DNA from: Oxalobacteraceae bacterium
GTDB taxonomy: Bacteria > Pseudomonadota > Gammaproteobacteria > Burkholderiales > Burkholderiaceae_D
DNA: 39,808 nucleotides
Direction: 5' to 3'
Assembly (NCBI GenBank): GCA_947454305.1
Contig: CANGJE010000016.1
Location: forward strand, 1 to 39,808
This document shows positions 10,401 through 17,288 of this stretch, piece by piece. The notes beneath the pieces were generated by a model. It saw only the letters and a program-made list of their open reading frames with translations. It was not told where the DNA came from and searched no databases. The position numbers were made by a program, and so were the translations under genes. Within the stretch, counting starts at the first letter, position 1. Every line of letters starts with the position of its first letter.

Positions 10401-10646
10401 GATGTGTTCGATGTCGTTGACGGTCGTACTCAGGCTGCGTTCATAGAAATACACGATCCGACCGGACATATCTTCGGCAGGTAAGCCGGTATAAGTCCAT
10501 ACAGCAGCAACAACGGGGATTTTGATGTCCGGGAAAATATCGGTGGGTGTACGCAGTGCTGCTAGAGGCCCAAAAATCAGAATGAGTAATGCAAGGACAA
10601 CAAATGTGTACGGCCGCTTAAGTGCGACCCTAACCAACCAAAGCAT
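7440..10646 (-). CDS. RND efflux permease (HAE1-like, AcrB family)
   Basis: This is a proton-driven inner-membrane pump of 1068 residues from the preferred start. An ATG 48 bases further upstream (10694) is in frame but has no ribosome site, whereas the ATG at 10646 has GAGGT seven bases before it. Features are an N-terminal helix, two large periplasmic loops, twelve transmembrane helices and the TM4 motif GILVDDATVTIENI with the paired aspartates near 399-400. In TM10 the segment GVATANSILVIS stands where AcrB has GLSAKNAILIVE, so the relay lysine is replaced. I recall this variant as a recurring subfamily. The substrate is unknown. No local regulator gene is adjacent. Confidence 0.93.
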   Translation of the reverse strand: MLWLVRVALKRPYTFVVLALLILIFGPLAALRTPTDIFPDIKIPVVAAVWTYTGLPAEDMSGRIVYFYERSLSTTVNDIEHIESQSLPGFGIVKIFFQPNVDIRTATAQVTSISQTVLKQMPPGITPPVILNYNASTVPILQLALSGKGIPEQKLFDYGQNFIRPKLATVPGTAIPSPYGGKVRQVQIDLNPKAMSAAKVSAQDVQNALASQTQIIPAGTQKIGTTEYSIKLNNSPKEIEELNLIPVKSIGDKIIFLRDIASVRDGNPPQTNIVRVEGNRAVLMSILKNGAASTIDIVNKVRGILPLIAESLPPSLKIDPIGDQSVFVKAAITGVAEEAVIAACLTSLMILLFLGSWRSTVIIAVSIPLAILSSIVALSAIGQTLNLMTLGGLALAVGILVDDATVTIENINWHLEQGKSVQNAILDGAQQIVAPAFVSLLCICIVFVPMFFLDGLAGFLFMPMAEAVIFAMIASFILSRTLVPTMAAYLLRPHKLAHTEDDWGLEPGHALKANKKNPLVRFQQAFERIFTNFRLGYFSWLTAAMSTRRRFLIIFFAAVFLSLLLVPTLGRDFFPSVDTGQIKLHARAPVGTRIEETARIFDNIEKTIRDVIPPDEIASIVDNLGLPISTVNQAYNNTGTIGAQDGDILIKLTEKHHPTDEYILQLRQRLNREYPGTTFSFLPADIISQILNFGAPAPIDIQVAGPNEAENIAYAQMLLREISRIPGISDARIQQANNLPQLLIDVDRTRAKRLGVTERDVTNSLVVNLSGSGQVAPSFWLNKKSGVSYPIVAQTPEYQLQTLSDLENIPIVGSEQREPQMLGGIAQIRRSSTAAVISHYAVQPVIDIYATKQLRDLGGVAKDIQAMLKSHENERPKGATITLRGQVQTMNTAFTGLLFGLLAATVLIYLLIVVNFQSWTDPFIVIAALPAALAGIVWMLTATHTTLSVPALTGAIMCLGVATANSILVISLARERLAATGDPTRSAMESGFARFRPVLMTALAMIIGMLPMALGLGDGGEQNAPLGRAVIGGLLFATFATLFLVPVLFSLLHKKFNPSDAGDNREFA

Positions 10647-10709
10647 ACGATTTACCTCGTTAATCAGCCACTCGTTCTGCTGATCGAACGACATGCGGAC
10701 AGTTGCTTG

Positions 10710-10739
10710 ATTCTAACCTAATTGGGGGATTTTTTTGAA
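10710..10739 (-). promoter_or_regulatory. Candidate promoter of the efflux operon
   Basis: On the minus strand TTCAAA (10734-10739) is followed after 18 bases by TAGAAT (10710-10715), a 4/6 and 5/6 match to sigma-70 boxes. A start near 10703 would give a leader of about 57 bases to the preferred ATG at 10646. This rests on consensus resemblance only. Confidence 0.3.
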
Positions 10740-10937
10740 ATTGGTCTGCACATGATTGAAATCGAATATCAAAAAATTATTGATTTGAAAATATTTTAAG
10801 AAGTTATTGATCAACTAAGAGCGAGATATTTTTATTTTCACAGTTCGAAGATAACTCGTAGTTTCACTTGAACTCACGTCGCACAGCAGTGCTAGCGGGC
10901 CATGAAATTTTCATGTGACTAGTATTTACCCACCTAT
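10740..10937. other. AT-rich intergenic region with a 15-base palindrome
   Basis: This stretch between the repeat-protein stop and the efflux promoter has no credible gene. It is AT-rich, and contains CATGAAA-T-TTTCATG at 10901-10915, a perfect palindrome with a one-base centre that could be an operator or part of the upstream gene's 3' end. Nothing else was recognised. Confidence 0.45.
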
Positions 10938-12173
10938 TTATTTTTTACCCCAGTAGGCAAGGTTAAAAGCTAGTACTTGAGCAGCTGTGACAATTTTTGT
11001 CGGGGGCAGGTGGTTAGGATAGACGCGTGCGCCGGGTGGCTTGGCTAATATGGTTGTCGTTATCTTATTCGGTGTGCCGTAACTTTTTAACACGGGTGCC
11101 ATAGTACTTTGGAAGTAGCGCTCGGTGCTGGTCGAAGTAGGGTGGGGAAGATCAGCAGCTTTGGGTGAGCCCATCACGGCTGCAAGTGCTAATACGGGAG
11201 TGGCGGTTGTGCCTGCGAACGAAGCCATCTTGCTAAAGCCACTCAGATCGTCGTAGCCCATGGTAACCAACTTTTTAGCGGCATTTGCTTGCATTGCCAA
11301 TTGATCTGATGTCGTGCCTGAAGGCAGGCTGTTGAGTTCATCAATTGAATTAGGCAGCTTGGATAAAATTGATAATCCGCGTAGTGATGAAAGCGATGAA
11401 TCCTTAAACAGAGATTTATCAACACCAACCATCTTCAACATCAAATCGGATTTGGGCTCCAGGAGATTTTTTGCTTCAATGGCCGTGAAAGCTCGCGGAA
11501 AATTTTGTAAAGACGTTATGCCCAGACTAGTTAGGGCGGCATAAGCATCTTTGTATTCTTTAAAGGTGTCGGTAGATATCTTGCCCGGGTTAGCGGGATC
11601 TTCAATTAATTTAAACGCTTGATAGGCGGTGGTACCTGTAGGGAATGCGGTGAGATCGTAAATACCTGCTTGCGCCAGTGTAGACGCCAAAATCCCATTG
11701 GATTTGTCTTGCATGGTCTGATCGATCGCACCCATCACGCTGGTACCGCGCGGGAATCGCGAAAGGCTAGTGATACCTAAATTTTTTAGTGTTTGTGCGC
11801 CAGATAGGGTTCGGGTCAGTAGATCCTGAGAGAGCACCAAAGTGCCAGGGGTTTTAGGATTGTTATCCTCCACCCGCTTAGTCACCATTCGATAGGCATC
11901 GGTCCACGACACCCCATCAGGAAAGCCCTTGGGGGTGAGATCTTTTTCGCTAGCGTTGCTCACACCCGCACTGATCAAGGCGGCCGTGAGGTCGGCCCTG
12001 ATTTGAGCGATATTGGGCAAGCTATTGCTCGCGGCAACCTGTGCTGTAGTGCTATTCGATACGCTGGTAACCATAATATGTGACGCCCATAGTTGGACGA
12101 ACCCTTTAGGAGTCAGCTGTGTAGCAAGATACGCACCATGTAATGAAGGGGTGGGTCTGAAGCTTTTTTGCAA
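10938..12173 (-). CDS. Unrecognised protein with internal G-I-x-x-L-x-x-F-P repeats
   Basis: I do not recognise this protein (up to 411 residues). It contains about four degenerate copies of a unit with consensus L-x-x-x-G-I-x-x-L-x-x-F-P-x-G-T and a helical tail. Examples are LGITSLSRFPRGTSVMGA, AGIYDLTAFPTGTTAYQA and LGITSLQNFPRAFTAIEA, with weaker units such as MGYDDLSGFSKM. The units faintly recall helix-hairpin-helix elements, but no nucleic-acid role can be claimed. The first in-frame start is TTG at 12173 without a ribosome site; ATG at 12074 (residue 34) is the likely alternative. No signal peptide or membrane helix is evident. It lies 112 bases behind cphA on the same strand, so a role near cyanophycin granules is possible but unproven. 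Confidence 0.7.
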   Translation of the reverse strand: MQKSFRPTPSLHGAYLATQLTPKGFVQLWASHIMVTSVSNSTTAQVAASNSLPNIAQIRADLTAALISAGVSNASEKDLTPKGFPDGVSWTDAYRMVTKRVEDNNPKTPGTLVLSQDLLTRTLSGAQTLKNLGITSLSRFPRGTSVMGAIDQTMQDKSNGILASTLAQAGIYDLTAFPTGTTAYQAFKLIEDPANPGKISTDTFKEYKDAYAALTSLGITSLQNFPRAFTAIEAKNLLEPKSDLMLKMVGVDKSLFKDSSLSSLRGLSILSKLPNSIDELNSLPSGTTSDQLAMQANAAKKLVTMGYDDLSGFSKMASFAGTTATPVLALAAVMGSPKAADLPHPTSTSTERYFQSTMAPVLKSYGTPNKITTTILAKPPGARVYPNHLPPTKIVTAAQVLAFNLAYWGKK

Positions 12174-12195
12174 GGATATTGGCAGTTATTAGCCT

Positions 12196-12223
12196 ATAGA
12201 GCGGCAAGATTTTGCCGCTCTAT
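12196..12223 (-). terminator. Perfect 12-bp hairpin between cphA and the repeat-protein gene
   Basis: ATAGAGCGGCAA (12196-12207) and TTGCCGCTCTAT (12212-12223) pair perfectly around a 4-base loop. The hairpin lies 62 bases beyond the cphA stop. There is no U-tract on either strand, so it may be a transcript-end stabiliser, a pause or weak terminator, or a protein-binding site. Confidence 0.45.
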
Positions 12224-12285
12224 CTACCTAGGGGTGTGAAGGGTGTCGGCCTGCCGTCGCTTCTTAGCCTTGGTTTGTCCTTGAC

Positions 12286-14889
12286 TTATCCTTCTGTCAC
12301 GCGCTGCTTCAAGTGATCTAAAGCTTCTTGCACTTGATCGACTAGCACTAAGCATTGATCACCAGGTTTCAGCATAGCTAGCCCACGATCAATAGCAATA
12401 AACTCGCCACGCAGTTCTTCCACATGGCTAGCGCGTTGTGCACCTTCCAATCCTTGGCGCAGTAAGGCAATCACTTCGCCGTCTTCGCGGCCACGCTGGC
12501 AGGCATCTTCAAACAAGATGACATTATCAAACGCATCGCCTAAAACGCGTGTGAGTTCACGCAGGTCTTCATCGCGTCTATCACCAGCACCGCTGATGAT
12601 GACAGTGCGCTTGGTTGTTTCTGTCGCAGGCAGTGCATCGAAGGCCACCACCAGTGCGCGCATAGCATGTGGGTTATGACCGTAGTCGGCGACGATGGTG
12701 GCGTCGCGATAGGTCATCAAATTAAATCGTCCGGGAGCGTTAGCGCTATCGTTATGGAAGCTACAAATACCTTCGACGATCGATGGCCAAGGCATATCGA
12801 GTGCCCAGCAAGCACCGACAGCGGCTAATGTATTTTCGATCTGAAAGTTTAATAATCCACCTGCGGTTAATGGCACATCGGTGAGTGACAGTCGTTGTTG
12901 CAATGAACCTTCAGTGGCAACCACGTGGCCATCTTCAACAAACACAACGCGATGGCCGCGCGCACGATGCGAGACGATCAGTGGATGCTGCGCACTTTGT
13001 GCGAAAAATATAATTTTGCCTGCGCAATGAGGTGACATAGCAGCGACCAAAGGATCGGCGGCATTCAACACGGCGTAACCATTCGGCGCCACGTTTTGAA
13101 CGACGATTTGCTTAACGCGTGAGACATCTTCGGGAGTGTGAATATGATTCATGCCCAGATGATCGCCTTCACCTATATTGGTGACGACAGCAACCGCACA
13201 TTTATCAAATCCAAGTCCTTCGCGAAGTACACCGCCACGCGCAGTTTCGAGTACAGCAGCTTGCACGTGCGGATGAGCTAGTACATTGCGCGCACTCTTA
13301 GGGCCACTGCAGTCACCGCTATCGGTTTGGAGTCCGCCCACGAATACACCATCGGTGTTGGTCATGCCAACGCACAAGCCACTAGTGGTAAGTACATGAG
13401 CAATGAGACGAGTGGTAGTGGTTTTGCCATTCACGCCAGAGACAGCAACGACGGGAATACGTCCATCGTCATTCGATTCAAACATCATGTCCATCACGGC
13501 GGCGCCGATGTTGCGGCCTTTACCGAATGAGGGGTTCAGATGCATGCGTAAACCCGGCGCTGCGTTCACTTCAACCACGCCACCGTTTTGTTCTTCTAAA
13601 GGTCGAGTGATGTTTTCACACACAATATCAACGCCACACACATGTAAACCTATCATGCCTGCCGCATCAATTGCATGCGCGGCTACTTCAGGATGTACAT
13701 CATCGGTCACATCGGTTGCTGCGCCACCGGTGCTCAGGTTGGCATTGTTGCGAAGCACAACACGCCGACCTTTTTCAGGAATGGAATCGGGCGTTAATCC
13801 TTGATCAGATAAACAGGCAATCGCGATGTCATCGAAACGAATTTTTGTCAGTGGAGTGGCATGGCCATCACCACGACGCGGGTCAGCGTTCACGATGTCA
13901 ACCAATGCGCGTACGGTATGTTCAGCATCACCAATCACTTGTGGTGGATCACGGCGTGCAGCAGCGATTAACTTGCTACCAACAACGAGCAGTCGATAAT
14001 CACTGCCTGGGAAAAATTTTTCAACTAGCACTGCCCCTTTTCCGGTAGCACTGGGAAAGGCTTGCTCGAGTTGTTCGCGCGTTTGAATGTTGACTGTAAC
14101 GCCTTTACCCTGACTACCATTTTGTGGTTTCACGACGACCGGAAAACCTATGCGTTGCGCGACTTCCCATGCTTCTTCTAAGGTATGCACAGGTGCTCCG
14201 CGAGGAACGGGTACACCTGCTGAGTGAAGTAGTTGTTTAGTGAGGTCTTTGTCTTGGGCGATGGTTTCTGCGACTGCGCTGGTGGAATCAACTTCAGCCG
14301 CTTGTATGCGACGTTGACGTACACCCCAGCCCAATTGAACCAAGCTGCCTTGAGTGAGACGTCGAAACGGAATACCTCGCGCAACGGCTGCAGTAACAAT
14401 AGAACCGGTGCTGGGTCCGAGTCGCAAATCTTCATCCATCTCACGCAGCTGAGAAATCATCGCCGATGTATCGGGGGCGGTTGATTTTTTGTCTGCTGCG
14501 TTGGTGCACGCTGACCACACATGTTCAAGGATCTCTTTAGTCATCTTCAGCGCGAGACGACCGACATCTTCTTCGCTGTATTCAACCACCACTTGAAATA
14601 CGCCGGTGACAGGTGTCGCGTTAGTGCAGCTAAAGCTGACCGGACAACCGGCTTGCGCTTGTAATGCAAGCAGCGTCGCTTCGAGTGCATGAGCCACAGT
14701 GAGTGGCCCCTGATAACCCGTCGCGCCTAGTGTGCCTATGCCAGGGCAGGTGCTTAACAGAGTCTCAATGTAACCATTCACAGCATCAAGTGCGCATTCT
14801 TGCGGAGTGCACCGCACCTCGACTTCCAGGGCGGTATAGCGACTCCAAAGATTAGGGCCTCTGAGGGCTCGAGTTTGTATCAATTCCAT
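12286..14889 (-). CDS. cphA: Cyanophycin synthetase CphA
   Basis: This ATP-dependent enzyme builds multi-L-arginyl-poly-L-aspartate, a cytoplasmic nitrogen reserve. The 867-residue protein has the full architecture. An N-domain (about 1-160) is followed by an ATP-grasp domain (about 165-475; GFPVVVKPQNGSQGKGV, VVEVNAAPGLRMHLNPS) that adds aspartate. A Mur-ligase domain (from about 480) has an intact P-loop VSGVNGKTTTT near 481-491, LETARGGVLREGLGF, and a C-terminal ligase lobe with VADYGHNPHAM and ISGAGDRRDED that adds arginine. It lies 25 bases behind cphA' on the same strand, so the two are probably one operon. The ribosome site is weak. Neither cyanophycinase nor isoaspartyl dipeptidase is in the window. 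Confidence 0.95.
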   Translation of the reverse strand: MELIQTRALRGPNLWSRYTALEVEVRCTPQECALDAVNGYIETLLSTCPGIGTLGATGYQGPLTVAHALEATLLALQAQAGCPVSFSCTNATPVTGVFQVVVEYSEEDVGRLALKMTKEILEHVWSACTNAADKKSTAPDTSAMISQLREMDEDLRLGPSTGSIVTAAVARGIPFRRLTQGSLVQLGWGVRQRRIQAAEVDSTSAVAETIAQDKDLTKQLLHSAGVPVPRGAPVHTLEEAWEVAQRIGFPVVVKPQNGSQGKGVTVNIQTREQLEQAFPSATGKGAVLVEKFFPGSDYRLLVVGSKLIAAARRDPPQVIGDAEHTVRALVDIVNADPRRGDGHATPLTKIRFDDIAIACLSDQGLTPDSIPEKGRRVVLRNNANLSTGGAATDVTDDVHPEVAAHAIDAAGMIGLHVCGVDIVCENITRPLEEQNGGVVEVNAAPGLRMHLNPSFGKGRNIGAAVMDMMFESNDDGRIPVVAVSGVNGKTTTTRLIAHVLTTSGLCVGMTNTDGVFVGGLQTDSGDCSGPKSARNVLAHPHVQAAVLETARGGVLREGLGFDKCAVAVVTNIGEGDHLGMNHIHTPEDVSRVKQIVVQNVAPNGYAVLNAADPLVAAMSPHCAGKIIFFAQSAQHPLIVSHRARGHRVVFVEDGHVVATEGSLQQRLSLTDVPLTAGGLLNFQIENTLAAVGACWALDMPWPSIVEGICSFHNDSANAPGRFNLMTYRDATIVADYGHNPHAMRALVVAFDALPATETTKRTVIISGAGDRRDEDLRELTRVLGDAFDNVILFEDACQRGREDGEVIALLRQGLEGAQRASHVEELRGEFIAIDRGLAMLKPGDQCLVLVDQVQEALDHLKQRVTEG

Positions 14890-14914
14890 GGATGTATTCA
14901 GTCTCTGTTACGCA

Positions 14915-17119
14915 TTAAGCAGTGAGCTTATGACCAGAATGTAAGGGTTCGAATGTTTTAAGGGCGGTGGCAATCGTATCGGCCTCCATCGCGAGCGCCA
15001 ATCCGGCACCCACAGAAGCGAGCAGCACATCGTCGGGCATTGTACGAACCACCTCGGGCAAATCATTTTTAACGACGAGTTCAAAACGATGGCGTCCATC
15101 ATCTTGGACAACGATGTCATCGCGCATGAAAACAGTACGCTTACCCTCGGCGCGATGCGCAATTAAAGCGGGGTGTTGACCATCGATTGCGTAAAGGATC
15201 ACATCGCCGTCGCAGAGTTTGGCCATATCAAGCACGGTGGTATCTGCCGCATTCAGAACCGCAACGCCAGAAGGTAAGACAACATCGACTTGTGTTCGCA
15301 GAATTTTGAAGCGATGCTCAGCTTCAGGCATCAGATGATCATCCAGACCCGGCACGGGGAAGCTGTCCGTCACAATACCTACCTGGCAGCGATCATACGG
15401 AAGACCTTCGGTCAGCAGCGTAATCGGATCGGTTTCAAAAACGGCGGCTTCAACATTGCGATTAATGAGTAAACGTCGTCCCGATTCCCAAACGGTATCG
15501 TCCAGATTTTGCAGCTTGCGTTTACCGACAAACAAACCATCGCGACAAGCAAGTCCGACTTGGTGTCCCGAGAGTTGTAAAAGCCAGGCCACGACCATCG
15601 CAATTTGATTGTTGTGCAAACTACCGGAGACGCCGACGATAGGAATACTGCCATTGGTATCGTCTGGGAATAAATGATTCAAGATAGATTGTCCCACTGG
15701 ACGTGGCTGACCTTGCGCAGGGTTTAAGTGCATCAAGAGGCTGGGGCCAGCATTTACCTCGACGATCGCGCCACCTTGTCCAGCCAGAGGTTGGCGAATA
15801 TCGCGGCACACGAGATCAATGCCAGCAATATCGAGCCCCACAACTTTCGCAGCGAGCGTGCAAATGTGAGCGACTGCTGGATGTAAGTCATCAGTACAAT
15901 CGATCGCATGATTTCCATTCGCTGATACCAGCACGCGACGACCGAGGTCGGGCACGGAATCAGGGCCTAAACCTTGTCGCTCTAAATTGGCCAGTACAAC
16001 GCTGCGTATCTGAACCGTTTCTAGAGGGTGAATATCAGAGTTGCCACGACGCGGGTCATTGTTGATCTGAGTGTCAACCAGTTGCTGAATAGACGATTTT
16101 CCATCACCTAGCACCCACGCAGTTTCACCGCGACAGGCCGCAACGACTTTGCCACCGACGACTAGCACTCGATGCTCATCACCTTCGATGTAGTTTTCAA
16201 CGATCACATCGCTGCCTTCTACTTTCGCGATGTGCCAGGCTTTTTCGATTTCTTCGCGTTGCGAGAGATTAACCATCACACCTCGACCACGATTGCCATC
16301 GGTCGGTTTGACAACGACGGGCATGCCTAAATCTTGTGCCGCGCGCCAGGCATCTTCTGCACTTTCAGCCAGCTCGCCTTTCGGTACGGGTACACCACAA
16401 CTTTTCAGCAGCGCTTTGGTGAGATCTTTTTCGCCGGCGATGCCTTCGGCGATTGCGCTGGTGAGATCAGTTTCTGCAGTCCAGATACGAATTTGACGTG
16501 CGCCATAACCGAGCTGAACTAGGTTGCCATCATTCAGTCGTATGTGCGGGATTTTTCGCAGGGTGGCGCTTTTAACAATGTGCGCGGTGCTGGGGCCAAG
16601 ATAGCGACCGTCAATGTAGTCACCGATATCATCGACCGCAGCCGCTACATCATAGGGTTGATTGTTAAGCACGGCGTGCAGCAATTCATGGCCCGCTTTG
16701 AGGGCGACCCGACCAATTTTTTCATTCGGCACCCGAAATACCATGCGATACAAGCCTGAGCGTATGGTTTCTCGGGTTTGGCCAAAGCCTGCTTCCAGTC
16801 CCGCGGCTTCTAATAATTCAATAACGATATGTTCTAGTACATGGCCCATCCACGTCCCCTCGCGCAAGCGCATCAGAAACCCGTTGGGCACTCCCGGGCT
16901 GCAAAAATGCGCGCCAATTGAAGGCATGACGTCGAGCAGGCGATCGACAAAGCCGGGAATTCGGTTGCTGGGCCAGTCTTCCAAGATGCCCAGATCGAGC
17001 CAGGCTTCCAGCGCCTCGGTGTAGGTCCACATGTTGGGACCCTTGAGGTAGGTGATTTTTACAATCTCCAATCCCAGTGGTGAAGGAGGGGTAAGGGCGT
17101 CTTTATTGGGGGCGTTCAT
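14915..17119 (-). CDS. cphA': Second cyanophycin synthetase-like protein (CphA' type) with degenerate Mur domain
   Basis: This 734-residue paralogue of CphA starts with YLKGPNMWTYTEALEAWLDL and keeps a well-conserved ATP-grasp domain (MPVVVKPTDGNRGRGVMVNL, AIVEVNAGPSLLMHLNPAQG). In the Mur-ligase half the P-loop is lost: the aligned stretch near residues 495-505 is GVSGSLHNNQIA, lacking the lysine and threonine of GVNGKTTT. The protein also ends where the C-terminal ligase lobe would begin, so the DYGHNP motif is absent. The arginine-adding reaction is therefore unlikely. Aspartate addition, polymerisation of ready-made Asp-Arg units (as known for cyanobacterial CphA2) or a priming or structural role are options. 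It is the first gene of the probable cphA'-cphA operon, divergent from the ABC exporter. Confidence 0.92.
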   Translation of the reverse strand: MNAPNKDALTPPSPLGLEIVKITYLKGPNMWTYTEALEAWLDLGILEDWPSNRIPGFVDRLLDVMPSIGAHFCSPGVPNGFLMRLREGTWMGHVLEHIVIELLEAAGLEAGFGQTRETIRSGLYRMVFRVPNEKIGRVALKAGHELLHAVLNNQPYDVAAAVDDIGDYIDGRYLGPSTAHIVKSATLRKIPHIRLNDGNLVQLGYGARQIRIWTAETDLTSAIAEGIAGEKDLTKALLKSCGVPVPKGELAESAEDAWRAAQDLGMPVVVKPTDGNRGRGVMVNLSQREEIEKAWHIAKVEGSDVIVENYIEGDEHRVLVVGGKVVAACRGETAWVLGDGKSSIQQLVDTQINNDPRRGNSDIHPLETVQIRSVVLANLERQGLGPDSVPDLGRRVLVSANGNHAIDCTDDLHPAVAHICTLAAKVVGLDIAGIDLVCRDIRQPLAGQGGAIVEVNAGPSLLMHLNPAQGQPRPVGQSILNHLFPDDTNGSIPIVGVSGSLHNNQIAMVVAWLLQLSGHQVGLACRDGLFVGKRKLQNLDDTVWESGRRLLINRNVEAAVFETDPITLLTEGLPYDRCQVGIVTDSFPVPGLDDHLMPEAEHRFKILRTQVDVVLPSGVAVLNAADTTVLDMAKLCDGDVILYAIDGQHPALIAHRAEGKRTVFMRDDIVVQDDGRHRFELVVKNDLPEVVRTMPDDVLLASVGAGLALAMEADTIATALKTFEPLHSGHKLTA

Positions 17120-17288
17120 AGAGAGCTAGGGCCGGACACAAGGTAATATAGAGGGCTTATTGGACGGGCAGGCTGACTTCGGCGACAATTCGTGTTGCTA
17201 ATGAGATCAGCTTAGTCGTGCCAACTGCAGAAACCGAGACTGATATTTTGCGATACCACGGAATTTCACTGCCTTAAAACTCCAACAC

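Noticed and set aside
10646..10694. Permease start at 10694
   Set aside because: It has no ribosome site, while the in-frame ATG at 10646 has a well-spaced GAGGT and gives the usual RND N-terminus.
12286..17119. Long plus-strand open frames inside the cphA and cphA' genes (for example 13403-13804 and 15703-16065)
   Set aside because: They lie entirely antisense to strongly conserved synthetase genes, show no family motif, and look like mirror frames of GC-biased codons.
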